A stretch of 64,000 nucleotides of DNA from Oenanthe sinensis (lineage: Eukaryota > Streptophyta > Magnoliopsida > Apiales > Apiaceae): the NCBI GenBank assembly GCA_028671895.1, contig CM053809.1:2215501-2279500 (forward strand), given 5' to 3'. The position numbers and the translations under genes were made by a program. Positions 42,520 to 56,038 of this stretch are shown here, one piece after another. The stretch's first letter is position 1. Each line of letters starts with the position of its first letter. The notes below the pieces were generated by a model that made no database searches, was not told the origin of the DNA, and worked only from the letters and a program-made list of their open reading frames with translations.

Positions 42520-45480
42520 TTGTTCGAGGCATATGATTAAGATTAAAGCTCTGACATCACAGTTGGTTGAGAAAGCCTACCCAACGGTAACCTTTGGAGA
42601 TGACAACAAAGGATGTACAAGGGATTCGGCTATAATGATTTTTGGAATTGTCATCAATAGAAGCATCTTTCTTGTGGACAGACTTAAGCATTATCTACAA
42701 GGCACTAGGAAATTCTTTGTCAAGAGTTTTTTAGAAAAGCATTGAAAAGGAAAAGTGTTTGATCTCAAACAAGAAGGTTGGAAGCTCACTCAACTGAGAG
42801 TTAGAATTTTTATTCATAGCTAACATGGATTTTGTATGCAAATGTGAAGTGAACTTTTCAATAAAGCTTCATCAGTAAAGGGTTAGCTATGGCAACAAAA
42901 AATCTCTCACACTTGGTGAACAAGACAATGGATTCTTTGATAAAGAAGAAATTGGTGAGAGGACTGCTTCATTTGAAATTCTATCTAGAATGACATTTTG
43001 AAGTATGTCATATAGGGAAGCCAATAAAAACATCACATGAAGCAAATTATGTCATGGAAGAAATATGCTTAGTGGTGGTTGATGACGACCCTAGTTACAA
43101 GTTGGTGATATTCATGCATTCAACAGACAAAATGTCACAGATGGTGATTGATCACATCAGGAAGATCAAGTTGGAAGCATAGTAAGTTGTGAGAACTTTG
43201 AAGTCAGATAGTGGAACTGAATTTCACGAATGAAGTTCTAAATGAAGTCTGCACTGATAAAGGTACTTTGAAGCTGAAGCAATTAACACAGCATGTTGCA
43301 TTAATCAACAAAGATCGTGAAAAGACATCATATGAGTTAATGGCCAACCATAAGCAAACACTGAATCTCTTTTATGTGTTTGGAGGAAATTGATATTTAT
43401 TGAAGATTTAAATGAGTATCTTGGCAAGTTTGAAGTTAAGGCTCATGGAACAATTTTCATCGGCTACTCATTGAAGTCGAAAGCTTTCAAGGCAAATATG
43501 ATGTAAAACCAGAAGTTGATTAAAAATTTGAATGTATCGTTCTACTACACCAAGCTCTCAAGCATTCAAATGAAAGACTATTCTGAATCTTTGAAGTTTG
43601 ACATCCCGTCAGAGTCAAATTCAGATACTGATATTGAAACTGAGGTTGTAGAAGGAATCAATAATAATGATGGTGATTCAGATCCTATTAGTGGAAATGG
43701 TAGTGAAAATACACAACTCGTGAACTTTAACAGAATCCACTGAAAAAGGTGAAGGATCTTCAACACATCCCAGCAGCAACTCAGGGGGAGCAAATAAAAG
43801 AAGGATCTACTAGTCGTACTCAACACAATAAAGATCAAAGGAATACATTAAGAACATATCTTCCAAGACAAAAGGTTTGAAGTCAAAGTCATTCCTAGAT
43901 TCTAGTTCTTAGTAAACCGGATTATTGAGTAAAGGCTAGAAGTGCTAATCAAAATGAACATATATTTTTCGGGACATAACATCTAGAATCCCAAAGAATA
44001 CTGAAGAAGCACTGATTGATCCATATTGGGTGATTGTAATGCAAGATAATCTCACTCAATTCGAAGGCAGAATCTACTGAAGCTAGAACCCAGACCACAA
44101 GACAAGACTGAAATTGGTACAGTAAAGGTTTTCAGAAACTGGATGATTATTGGCATTGTTATGAGGGACAAAGCCAAACTGGTTGCTACAGGTTACTATA
44201 AAGTAGAAGGCATCGACGATGATGGAAACAGAATCTTCGGGACTTTTAAGATCAAACAGTAAGCACCAGTGACGAGACTTGATCCTTTTAGGGCCTAACA
44301 AGATGACGACCTAACAGCAGGATATCCCTAGCACATGTTGAGCATTCAAGCATAAAGATTTATCAGATGAATGTGAACAATGGAACTCCTGAATAGTGAG
44401 TTAGAAGTTGAAGTTAATGTACAACTCCTAGACTTTGAAGTTGCAGATTATTGAAATTTGTATATCATCATTTTCACAAGCTCTCCATGAAGGGATTTAG
44501 AGATTCAAGAAAATCGTCAAGGACAAGGTATAACATTCTAATTTGTGTATTACTTGAAAATGGTTTTATTTTAGTAAGATTGTTATACATATATATTTCT
44601 CTAGAATGCAAGGCACACACATAATTCAATATTAGTGCAAGTATACCATGATTATATTATATGTGGGTCTATTAATGAAAATTTGGTAAGAGTTTATTGC
44701 TAAGTTAACGCGGAGTAGGTACAAGATGAGCATGTTGGAAGAGTTGCAATTCTTTTTAGATTATAAGTAATTCAAAAGAATGATGGCAATTAAATTAAGT
44801 CAAGGATCTTTTGAAGATGTGTAATTTGAAAGATTCTAGACCTGCCAAGACTTCTTGCCAACAGACCACTAAGCTTGATCAGGGCAAATAAGGTATATGA
44901 ACTGAAGTGACAAGCTATAGAGGTATGATCAGCTCATTACTTATTCAAGTGCATAAAGACTATATATTTTATTCTCAATATGCCTATGTGCAAGTTTCCA
45001 AGTGGATACTAGAGAATCTTATCTTATAGCTAAGTTATGAATTGTTAGATATCTTATGGGATTACCAATTCTTAGAATCAGGTACCCTAAAGATTCTAGG
45101 TTTAACCTAATTGGCTATATAGATATAGATAATGCAGGTTGTAAGAAAGACATGGAAGTTATTCCTAGAAGCTATCAATTTCATGGAAGAGGTTGATTTC
45201 TTGTTGAAATAAGAGGAAGTATTCAACACACATAGCTGCATCAAAGGCGAAATTTAAAGTAGCTATTGAATGTGATGCTCTAATCATCTGGACAAGGAAA
45301 CTTCTTCAACTCCAACAACTCTGTTGAACACTCTCTATACCATTTAAGGAACAAGCTCATGGATACCAGGTATTATTTCTTTTGAAATTGTCCTTAGTAG
45401 AATAACTTGCAGATTTTTGCTAAATAACTTGATGAATTTATTTTATCTAAGTTGGTTAGTGAACTTGAGATATTATTTAT
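42520..45480 (+). pseudogene. Element D pol remnant
   Basis: Copia pol can be recognised in pieces: FGDDNKGCT and VDRLKHYL (after the protease), the integrase region around 43200-43390, KIYQMNV of RT at about 44350, RNase H GYIDIDNAGC near 45110, and the terminal DIFTKPL-like region near 45420. Stops and frameshifts occur every few dozen codons. No catalytic box is intact as far as I can see. Confidence 0.8.
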
Positions 45481-47489
45481 GTGCATATTTTTTAGAATTC
45501 CCATCTACAAGGAATTCACAAGTATTAAAGTTTCAACATTTAAAGGACTTGTGAATTTATTTTTAAATCCAGTACCTCATACTTTTTGTTATTAGTTTAA
45601 TTATCATGCATACAATGTTATATGCTTATGTGGTAGTTAAATGATTCAGCATAAGTTAGCAGCATAATTATTTATATGTTAAATATTTGATGAATATTAG
45701 TAAATGATATCTTGTTTAATTACTCTGATATTTTACTATGATATTTTTAAATATTTTATTACAAATAATTGTGATACTTTTGATATTAGTGATAGTATAT
45801 AGAATTTATGTTAATAGTAAACAATGAATATTTTAAAAATCACTAATATTGAAAGCTGAAATATTTTCTAAGTCATGTGTATAAAACTCTCAATATTTTA
45901 TATACTTAGAAAATATTTCTAAAATTTGATTTTGTTTGTGAGGAGTTGTAATTTGGACCACAAGTATTAAATGTCAATATTAAAGGACTTGTGAATTTCT
46001 ATTCAACTATTTTCTCGAGCTTACGTATATCAATAATAATTGTTATGAGTATAATTGTAATATGCTAGAGTGACAATTATTAGATATAGCGGAGGAAGTT
46101 ATATGATAATATTCAATTTTATGAATATTTAGTATTTAGCGAAATTATTTTATCTTATTAAAATTATGATTTGAAACAATTCAATGTTTATTAGTTTCAT
46201 AATTTTGATTTGAAAAAATATTAGATGCATAATTTCTTGCATTTTGAAATTATTGATAAATATCAAGTAATGATATTTTGTTAATATTTCCGTACAATTA
46301 ATTATGATATTTTTAATATTAGTGATAATACAAGTTGTTTATCAGAAATCACTAATAATAAAAATATTTCTAAATGCTTATTGTTTTACTGAATAATTGC
46401 CACATGTTATTTGATTTATATATGCATGTCTGTGGTAACTGTTTAGTATTACATAAGTATTACAATTAGTTTTCTTTATTTAACTGAATTTTAAACTTGA
46501 ATGTATTAAAAATAATTTCTTGTTTGATTCTTTTTCAAAAAGTTTTATTCAAATATACATTCATTTCTCTATCAGTTTTAAAGAAGAAAATATTAAAATT
46601 CTTTTTCAAAACTTCTCTTTTGAAAATTTTTTGATTTACAGCCCTACTTTGATTCCTAAATCCTAGGGTGTGAATCAAACTTTTCTTGAGGATAATCTTT
46701 CTTTAAATCTCAAAATCTTTTATCCTCTCCCAAAAGCTAGTTTTAAAAGTTTTATCTTACAAAAATTTTTCTCTTTTAATTTTTCCTTTTAAAGTGGCAG
46801 AAACTTTGTGACTGCTATTTTATTCGGAGAAATTATTTTTAACTTCGAGGTACCAATCACTTGTAAAATAATTTATTTTCAAACACTTGTTTCAATGTAT
46901 GTTTCACATTGATTCATAGTACTTAAACAGTGGTTGTTACTTTAAAGGCCTTGTACTGTATTGTTAAGCATACATTCACCCCAATTGTCATATTTTTATC
47001 TTAAGTCGGGGATACTATCAGGTGGACGAAAATGATGTAAATCATGATTGCATTATGAGTCAGAAAATCGTAGTCCTCTATCTGATAAGGATGTTTTGCA
47101 AAACTGTTTTCAAAACATACAATGCTTAGGTTTTAAAGGAAATGAGTCATTTTATTGAGATATAATTTGGTAAGAGAGTTGAATTTCTTCTTTGGTGTAA
47201 ATTCCCATATTTTATTATGGGAAGTTTACCTTACAAGAAATTCATAAGGGATATAATTTTTCTCTGATACACATTCCCGCATTTTATTATGGGATAAGTA
47301 TCTTAAAGAAAATTTCATATCATGCTCTTAAATGATAAATCTTTAGATCCGACAAAACTCTTTTACTAAAAGTGCTTTAATGTAATCCATTACCATTCCT
47401 TCTTATATTTTTCCTTCTCTTTGAGATGAAAAATATGTTTTGGAAAGTTAAGGTGATTATTTTTTTATCTTATTTATTGATTCTATCCG
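45481..47489 (+). other. Element D pol-ORF3 spacer
   Basis: Two kb of AT-rich non-coding DNA. At 47170-47330 an imperfect duplication of about 95 bp each carries a hairpin (attttattatggg with cccatattt). No short-motif array like those of A, B and C is recognisable. Nothing else seen. Confidence 0.5.
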
Positions 47490-49313
47490 TTTAGCCCCCA
47501 GTGGCACCAGTAGCTGGCCAAGAGGTTGAAAACCCATCAATCTCTTACCCAGGCCTTAGTACCAAAGACTAATTCATCCACTTCCATATATTAACCCCTG
47601 GAGATACAAGGAACATATGTAAGTTAGAGGTTGATAAGGGAGAAACTGCACTTGATGCAGCAAATAAGGATGAAGTCAGAAGTGCACCCATATCTCTACC
47701 TCCAGAGAAGTAAAGTAGTATATAACTAAGGTAATTGTAAGCTAATCTGCATCTTCTCAAAAGGATACAAAGTTGAAAAGGCAATTAAACTGTCTCTGGA
47801 ATCATTCTCTCAACAGGGTGAGTCCATTGAAATTCACTCGTCAGCCAGAGCACCTTGTAATGAGTTAAGCACACAACTGGAACTCACGCTATTGGTAAGC
47901 CAAATTAGATAAATTCTAGGAACATATTGCAAGATGTGCACAGTGAGAAGTATAGGCATTCAGAGGAGATACAGACTCTAGTTAGCCATACATTACATTG
48001 TCCAAGTATCTACCTCAAACAGAAGTTAATCTTCTACATCCCGAAAGGGAGATCTCTTGTTCAGATTTATCTGGGCTTGAGAGGCAACTACTTGACAAGA
48101 ATTCTTCGGATAAATCAAGTAGGGTATTTTACACGAAATTCCCGTCATAGGGTTACGAGGGAAACGTAGGCTCTAAATTGCCATTCATTACATTTCCTAC
48201 AATGTCACCCCTCCTGGAAGGAACATTTCCAGATCCTGAAAAGGAATGTCCACCTCCCATTTACGGAGAAGGTGTGAGGCAACTCCTTGATAGAACAAGG
48301 CAGGATTCCCTAAAAGATATTAATATCTTGGAATAACCCATCTCAAAGAGGTAAGGCTCCACTAGATAGTGATTTAGCAAACGCTATTGAATCTGGTGCT
48401 GAGACAGTGCTTATGCATGATAGATCAAGAACACCTCTACGAGGCAATTCTCCACTTGATAGTGATTCAGTTCATTCTGATGAATCAGGTGATGAGAATA
48501 CAAATGAATTGACGGATTTCATTTGGAGGTACAGAAGGCTATATTTGGAATGCAGAGTGAAAGTAAGAGGGTGAAACACTTAAGTGAAAGTGATGGAGAG
48601 ATACACTTGAGTGAGAGATAGGGAGAGAAAGAGTGAAACACTTCAAAGTGCTCGACACTTTAGTGTAAACATTAACAGAACGTAGTAGAAGTGAGGAAAC
48701 CATATACCAAATACTTAGCCTTTCTATTTGCTATTTCTGAAAGAAAATCTACTATATTTTCCCAATCAATGACAGACGAGAACCTTCCTTGGAAGACAAA
48801 CCATTCAAAAGATGGGTCATTGGAGGATTCCTCAACTAAGGGGGAGAATTTAGTAAGAAAAAGAGAAAAATGAGAAGTTAATAAAGTCTTATCTTTATAT
48901 CCTTAGGAGAAGTTAATATCCTTAGGGGAGAATTTAAACAAGAAAAAGAAGAAGAATTACATTCTCAGGGGGAGAACATTACTTGAGCTATGTTCTATAT
49001 TCTATTGAAGTCGTTCCCAGGAATTTTAATTCTTTTGAAGCTCTGTTTATGATAAGTTCTTTAAGTTGAAATATGAAGGATTTTGAAGCAGAGAAAGCTC
49101 AAACACAGACAGAAATGAAGATGATACTACATGAATATCAGTTCAGTGTTAGATGAACAAACATCTTTCATTTCAGTTACACAAGAAATCTGGAAATGCA
49201 GAATCTGATCCAGAAAAACCAGTAGCATTATTTACAAGTCCCATACCATTACTTTTTCTAGTTGTTAGTTGAGTTATCCTCTCTATGGGATTTGTTTGCG
49301 AAGTTTAACAATC
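47490..49313 (+). pseudogene. Element D third-ORF remnant
   Basis: Scattered similarity to the third ORFs of A and C: the CTCAACAGGGTG...ATTGAAAT segment at 47810-47832 matches C near 37425-37450, and CCTCAACTAAGGGGGAGAA at 48830 matches A at 10425-10443. No long open frame remains. The end (49250-49313) matches the 3' untranslated stretch of A. Confidence 0.65.
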
Positions 49314-49327
49314 AAATAGGGGGAGAT
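49314..49327 (+). other. Polypurine tract, element D
   Basis: AAATAGGGGGAGAT, identical to A and B. Confidence 0.88.
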
Positions 49328-51082
49328 TATTGGTGAGATTACGAAGCCGTATGAATAGTAATTGTGATAACTCAACACTAGAACAAGACAAGTCACAGAA
49401 ATCAGGAAGAAATGAAGACAAGGCAGATACAGTGAATCAAGACATTAGAAGTAGTTTTGAAGTCTACTATAAGTCACTTAAAGAAGTTCATTAATATGTT
49501 CAAGCGTCAGTGAAGAATAATGTGTAAAGACTTTCAGGATTTCAGAAGTGTTGAAGATTCAGTATAGAAGTGCCACTAGAAGATTTCAGTGTAAAGACAT
49601 AGATTAAAGATAGAAAGTGTTTCAAAGCATAGGAATCTAGAATGATTGAAGTAAAGGTAAAGACAAAGGTTAAAGAAGACAGCTGCAGTCTTGAAACTAT
49701 ACTCATTGTAAGAAGTTCGGTTATATATTCAAGTGTCAGTGAAGAATAGAGAATGAAGTATTCAAGATTGTGGTAGTAATGGAGACGTTGTCTAAGTACC
49801 AGAAAAGATTCCAGTGAAAGTACAGTGTTTATTGACAGTCAGTGTTTGAAGCAATGCAACAGTCCAAGGTTAATCAGCTGAAACAGAATAGAAGTCAAGA
49901 GAATTTAATTCAGTATTAGTCGTTTGTGAACCATACCAGTGCACTAAGCGTCGGCAAAACAAGAAGAGAATTACCTTGATTTATCATTAAAAAAAAGCAG
50001 TTGATCAAGCCAGAAGAGTGAAAACCAAGTGGTAAATACTTCAAGCATTTCAAGAAATTGTTTAAGGCAAGTATTACTACATTTGGTGGCTCTTGTACTC
50101 TGCAAGCACTCTAGAGGCGTAACAAAACTCCTTAGGCACAACGAAATACTTGTGAATAAGTTTCTAAGTACTTTCGTGGCTCCTACACACTGCAAGCACT
50201 CTATGAGGCGCAACAAAACTTTCCCTCGGGCACAATAAGAGTTTCGTGGCTCCTCTACAAGGGACACAGAGTGTAGGCGCAACAAAATTTTGCCTTAGGA
50301 GCAACAAAAGAATTTAAGGCAAAACAAAGAGTTTCGTGGCTCCTCTACAAGGGACATAGAGTGTAGGTGCAACAAAACTTTCCTTTGGGTGCAACAAAAG
50401 TTTCGTGGCTCCTATACACTGCACTCACTCTACAGGCGCAAGAAAGGACTTAGCATTGTGAAGAACAAATCAATTTTAATTGATTTGAAAAGTCTACACC
50501 ATGTATAAACAAAATGACATGCTCATTTTAAAGTGTGTTCTGGTTCGTCTCTTCCAATCAAGTGCCGAAGAAGAACACAACAAATAATATACAGAATGGT
50601 CAAAATAAATTAAAGCTCTATCTATTACTCCTTACCGGAGTCTTTTGTTAATGGCCGGATAAATCTTGTAATATTTTAAGGGCCTTACAAAATACTCCCG
50701 GTAGTTAAATCCTTAGACAAAATTATAGATATAAATATTGTATAGGATTTGAGTTGTATATTTTTGTAGAAGCAATGAACTAATTTGTTCTTTGGAAACC
50801 AGTTATATTTTTAACTGGGTGTAGTAACCTCAGGGTTTATATACGAAAGATATATTCCCTGAAACTTGTCTCGTTAAATTACTTGCTAATTTTCTAGAAC
50901 ATTAATGATTATTCATAAATACAGAAAATTAGTAAGTCAACCTCCTAATCACTATTCACCTCATGAACTCGAACCCACTAACCGAACTTTAAATTATTTA
51001 TCCGCAAAAAATTTGAAAGAATTTTTTAATTTAGTGAGTATCGTATTAAACCCCCCCTTCTACGATACTTCGGGACCCAACA
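49328..51082 (+). repeat. Element D 3' LTR (about 1.75 kb)
   Basis: Follows the purine tract; the first bases read TATTGG, probably a decayed TG. It ends CTTCTACGATACTTCGGGAC then CCAACA, very like the LTR end of A. A repeat array at 50082-50460 lies in the U3 part, and TTTATATAC near 50837 could be the TATA box. There is no partner LTR in the window, so the left end is approximate. Confidence 0.78.
50082..50460 (+). repeat. U3 repeat array, element D LTR
   Basis: Five imperfect copies of a 70-90 bp unit beginning tttcgtggctcc and containing ggcgcaacaaaact, starting near 50084, 50172, 50242, 50332 and 50401. Confidence 0.8.
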
Positions 51083-53060
51083 CTACGGAATCTAGGACTA
51101 CTTATAGATTCATAACTAATCCAAATGAATTTATGAGTTTTGGATGTATGTTAGGATGATAAACCCAACAAGAGGGAATACTTGGGACATGTAACTTTTG
51201 TCCAGATTCTTTATTGATTTATTCAAAGATAAATCTAAAAGTTTGAAAGAAGCTATATGTTTATCTGATAATTTTTTGATAAAAGAATATATCAAGAGGG
51301 AAATTGACTAAAGTTGATAAGTCAATGAGTCAAAATTTCTAGTATGTGAGCTAGAAAATGGAATACAATATTATATGAATAATTTGAACTCTCTATATAA
51401 TCTTTTTTGGGGAAATGGATGTAAAAGGTATAGAGAGAGTGGTTCTATTATGTAGAATCGTGTTTTAAAGTTATGGATCTTTCTGTGAGAGAGATGCCAT
51501 TAAGACCAAATGAATTTTAATACGGGTTAAAGAAAGAGTACATGGTTAGACTGGTAAATAAAGATTACAGTCAATGTGAAGACCTAGAATACTCTGAAAT
51601 ATATCCTCTTGTATGAGAATAAGGTTCATTAGGATGATACTTAAAATTCTTGTAATTCGAAATTGAAAAGTACATCAAATGAACATTGAGATAGTCTTTC
51701 TAAATAGAGATTTGAATGAAATCTACATGAGATAGCCTAAGGGTTCCTTTACTAATACGAAAGTAGAAAGATTGTGATTTGGTGGAAAATTTTGTGAATT
51801 AAAATGAACACCAAAACATTGGCTATAAAATTGACAATATTGTCAAAACTGATGGCTTCATCTGATATGATAAGGTTGCTAGTTTGAGGACCCTCAAATT
51901 GGATAACTACATGCATGAATATTACCAGTTTAGGGACACTTAAACTTGGCAATAAGATAAATTAAAATTGCTAATTTTTGGGATGCTAAAAATTGGTAAT
52001 GACAATAACGATTTGAGGCCTCAGAAAATGGTTGATAAAATGATTATTAAAAGGTAAAATATGTCAAAGTTAAGATTATAAAATGATAAAAGGAAATCAA
52101 TGAATTGACACATGTGTATGATCTATTTACAAATGAAATGATAATGTCATTGTGGTTGCACGTGAATGATCTAGATCATTACGAGAAGTAGTGACAAGAA
52201 AATCATCTTTAATCATGATTGATGAGACTTGAAATTTTAAAAATTTCAGAGAGTCTCACAGTATGCAAGTCATATGATGATGACTCAAATCTTGAAAAGA
52301 TTAACTAAATGGTTTCTAATATAATTAGAATCATGTGAATATGGATTTTTCCTGAATCCAAGAATAAAGGTAAAATGGTCTCTCAAAAGTGATTGAATGT
52401 TTGTTGTACTTTTGAAATTGTACAAAATCAAACATGTACTACACAGTTGGTAAACTGAGTAGATGCACGAGTATAATGGAAATTAGTCATTTAAAAGTGA
52501 CTACAAGGAAATCAAGATTATGGTATGTACTCGTGAGTTTGGGCTGCATTACAAGAGATATTTAACTGGACTATGTGGAGATAGTACGTAAATTAGATGT
52601 TTGACTTTAAGAACTTAAAAGTCATTAGTGAATACAATTACACTAGTAAAGCAGCATGTCATGGAAATCCTAAAGGTTTAGTATAGATCGATTCATGATG
52701 GAATACGAGTCTATTGCTTATGATATATGCAGAAAAGAGGCTAAATTGGTTGCCACTTTATAGGGGATATTCCTATATGACAAGGAAATGTATCTTCAAT
52801 GTGCAATAATATTGTGTAATTAATGTACAATTAGAAGATTACATTATGACATATACAATGGAAAGTCTCATCTTTATGACGAAGACACAATACCATTAAG
52901 CAACTGCTCTCAACGAGAATTATCAGGGTTGACTACGTGAAGTCAAATGATAATGTTATGAATTCATTAACCAGGTGGTTAAAACGAGAGATAGTTGTAA
53001 AATCATCGAGAGAGATGGGCCTTAGGCTACTGCTTAACGGCGTCATGGTTGACACCCAAC
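51083..53060 (+). pseudogene. Element E pol remnant (RT and RNase H)
   Basis: RT is recognisable at about 51530-51760 (NKDYSQ, EIYPLV, VHQMNIEIVFLN, EIYMR). The RNase H tail is at about 52930-53040 (VDYVKSNDNV, SLTRW, SSREMGLRLL). These read as the Tork-like copia consensus, not the SIRE-like one of A-D. Many stops are present. Confidence 0.75.
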
Positions 53061-53658
53061 CTTGCTGACTAGAGGTCCCAAGAACTAAGTTCAATGGGTC
53101 AACTAAATCATGATGACCAAATCACTATGGGGGTAACTCCAAGCCTATTCTTATGATGAGGAAACAATGAGACCTGTATGGTACGAGGATAAGCTTTATA
53201 TTTTTAATGATCTTTCGACAAATACATGGAGTTCAAGTTTGAACGCATGGAATTTAGTTGAGTAAACGCGGGTTACTCTATAAGATAAAGATCACATATG
53301 TGGGAAAGAAGTGGGGCCGCTTCAAAGGAGAATTGAGAGGCACAATTCTTTAGAAACTCCTGCAGAATCCGGACGATGTTCCATGGCCAAAATGGACATA
53401 ATCATGAGAACTGAACGAGTCAGGAAAGCTATAGTGATAAGCATATCATCGTTTACACAAACGGTCGAACAGTTCAAGGACAATCGCATCTACTGTATAC
53501 TAGTAAAGTCGGTATACTTACTCGAGCGGAGGTTCAAGGAGCATTCTCTACCTACCATATGTTATATCTAATTGTGGAAACTATCATTAAGTCAAGCTCT
53601 GTGTCTGTCTATTTATATGGTATGTGCTACTAGACCATCAATCTCATTTGTGGGGGAT
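53061..53658 (+). other. Element E 3' untranslated region and polypurine tract
   Basis: Non-coding tail typical of this copia lineage, ending in TTTGTGGGGGAT (53647-53658) before the LTR. Confidence 0.65.
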
Positions 53659-54418
53659 TGTTAGAAAAACTTAGTATTTTAGACTAAGTTGTGAACCATT
53701 TTGAAACTCAATTTGAGTGGTAAACACTATATATTGGTGTTGTGTATTGGTTGGATTGAGTGTGTAAAAGTCATGAGTGAATTTCAACGCATATTTACAC
53801 GCTCAAAATGGATAAAGGGTGAATGAGAACTGATGTTCCAAAATATAACCCTTTAAAGTGGTATTTGTGAAGTGTACCACATCGAGAGTAGTACAAACAT
53901 ATTCTTGTTTTTTCTTATAAATACCTTGTACCACATTGAAAAGAAAAATAAGCCCATTACAGTCTCTCCTTATAAATAGAGTCTTAGGGTTTCAGTTTAA
54001 TAAAATTGAGAAAATTATAGCCCTCTCTGTAATTTTAATCTCTTCAGTTTTAAAGTTCAAAATATTCCGGTGATAGTTTCCAACTCAGTTCAAGTTCGCT
54101 GAGAGTATCGTTGATTCATCGGTGGTATTGTATCTCGTTTTATCCTGGGAGGCAGGTCGTTATGTACAGAGAGTGAGGGGCGAAACTGCTTTAATGAGAC
54201 ATATTTTCTAGACTCGAGATTAAATCCAATCTCTATTTGTTTTCTGAAACCTTTCTTCTTATATTATAGTTAATTCTCTAATTGCATGATTGTATTGTTA
54301 TGATTTGTTATATGAATTAACTATTATATACATGAATTATGATCTTTTATATTTGTTTCTTATATGGCTACAATAATTATATATATAATTATGTTTATAT
54401 AGTACAAGATTGTCAACA
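53659..54418 (+). repeat. Element E 3' LTR (about 760 bp, right end tentative)
   Basis: Begins TGTTAGAAAAAC directly after the purine tract. Contains TATAAATAG-like boxes near 53929 and 53970. The best matching end is TGTCAACA at 54418, but without a second LTR this is a guess. Confidence 0.6.
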
Positions 54419-54765
54419 CTATCATCTTTCTAAATATGCACTACTATTTGTTACTTCTTGTTAGTTCTGGCGTGCACTAAACTGTTAATTCTACTAGTCA
54501 TATATATAGTGGATTCAGTCATGTATATTTACGAGTACTAGTCAGAAACTATTCAAATTCTTTTTCTATTTCAATGCAGTATAATAGTCTTCGGTCTTCA
54601 CTCTTCTCTTGTAAAATGAAGAATGCTTAGAAATATATGAAAAAACTACGAAGCATCAATATGCTTCCTAGTTTTAAATTAGATTTATCTATGAAAAAAC
54701 CAATAATGTTTTACTCTTTTTTACACCAAGTTTATAACCATTCATTTTTATTTTTGCATAATAAC
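54419..54765. other. AT-rich host DNA, no feature seen
   Basis: No gene, RNA or repeat recognised. Confidence 0.5.
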
Positions 54766-54767
54766 TA

Positions 54768-54988
54768 CTCTCTCAGTCTCATCCATTTAGAGAGGGTGTC
54801 CGGGGTGCATATAAAATATATTTTCATAACTTTTTTTTTAATTTTTTTCTTTGAATAAAAATTTAATGTTTAAATTTTTACTCAGAAAAAAAAGATTTTA
54901 AAAAAAGTTATAGAACTATATTTTATATGCCCTTAAAATGTGTGTCGGGCACCCTCTCTCAAATGTAAACAAATGGATGGAACGAGAC
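54768..54988. mobile_element. Stowaway-like foldback MITE
   Basis: Long imperfect inverted repeats: the left arm (GTCTCATCCATTTAGAGAGG, then tgcatataaaatata) is mirrored at the right (atattttatatgccc, then ATGGATGGAACGAGAC). TA flanks both ends. The right end lacks about 8 outer bases. It carries a central A/T-rich loop. Confidence 0.65.
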
Positions 54989-55779
54989 TAAACATTCTCG
55001 ATAATCCATAAGTTCGATATCTTTGCACGTAAATAATTAAAAATACTAGTGCAAAAAAAGTTAAACAACTTATATTATACTCAAACAAAATTAATTAAGT
55101 TCGTGACATATCCAAATTAAATTTAAGCGAATGTTGTACTTAATTACTTTGGGATTTTTTCAAAAAGCCCGTACAATTTATTCCAAATTTCAACTTCAGA
55201 AAAATTCTAGAAATGACACATCACTCTTAATATACACAATATTTTTAATAGAATGTTGAGCCAAAGAATATAAGTTATAAAAATATATAATGATTTAAAT
55301 TCAATATATAATCATTATAATAGTAATAATAGTAAAAGGGTTAATGTGGTCATCAGGTGATAGTGGTGGTCACCCTAAAAACTTTTTAAGTAAATATATA
55401 TAAATATAAAAAAATATTAGAAATTAAAATAATTATAATTATAAAAATATATTTAAACAAAGAAAAGTATTATACAAACATTCACTTTATAATATATATA
55501 TATATATATAACAAAAATATTTTATTCTATTAATATATTTCTATAATTAAGTAATATATATTAAAACAATTATATTATAATTAATCTATATGGTTAATAA
55601 TAAAATATTAGTCTTCACACTTAATATTATATAAAACAAAAAAATTTAAAATTTAAAATAAACTATATAATATATGGAATAAATTATTATAAATTATAAT
55701 AAATATATATATTAAATAATTAAGAACTGATCTATGCATTGCACGAGATTTAAGCTAATAATAATAATAATAATAATAA
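54989..55779. other. AT-rich host DNA with microsatellites
   Basis: Contains a (TA)n run at about 55493-55510 and a (TAA)n run at about 55756-55779. No gene recognised. Confidence 0.6.
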
Positions 55780-55973
55780 CATGGATAGAAATAATTGACA
55801 TTTGATTTTTTGACACACATTTTAAAGAGTTTTGATTACATAGTTAAAAATTTTATTTTTTTGAATAAAAATTTTAGTTTAATATTTTTATTCAAAAAAA
55901 AATTAAAATAATAATTTTAACTAGTTAGTCAGAGGCTCGTTTATCAAAAAATCAAACGTCAATTATTTCCATG
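55780..55973. mobile_element. Foldback MITE, unclassified
   Basis: The left arm CATGGATAGAAATAATTGAC then ATTTGATTTTTTGA is mirrored at the right by TCAAAAAATCAAACGTCAAT then TATTTCCATG. The centre is also self-complementary (ttttttgaataaaaatttt / ttttattcaaaaaaa). No clear target duplication. Confidence 0.6.
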
Positions 55974-56038
55974 TAAAAATGAGACAATATTTATGTTTCT
56001 GCATAAACAACTCGTTATGTACTTAATGTCGTGTGGAG

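Larger units (their letters stand above)
27388..51082 (+). mobile_element. Element D: degenerate SIRE-like copia, host of B and C
   Basis: Two visible pieces: part of gag at 27388-28209, and gag end, pol, spacer, third-ORF remnant and 3' LTR at 42211-51082. Element C (28210-42210) separates them; element B interrupts it to the left. The purine tract AAATAGGGGGAGAT and flanking sequence match element A, so D belongs to the same lineage. All reading frames are destroyed. Its 5' LTR and start of gag should lie left of B, outside the window. Confidence 0.85.
51083..54418 (+). mobile_element. Element E: degenerate Tork-type copia, right part
   Basis: The oldest layer seen. After the D LTR the sequence is decayed copia pol of a different lineage, then a typical non-coding tail, purine tract and one LTR. 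Its left part should lie beyond D, outside the window. Confidence 0.75.

Noticed and set aside
53311..53571. 86-codon frame before the element E LTR
   Set aside because: It lies in the typical non-coding tail of Tork-type copia elements between RNase H and the purine tract; no protein similarity.
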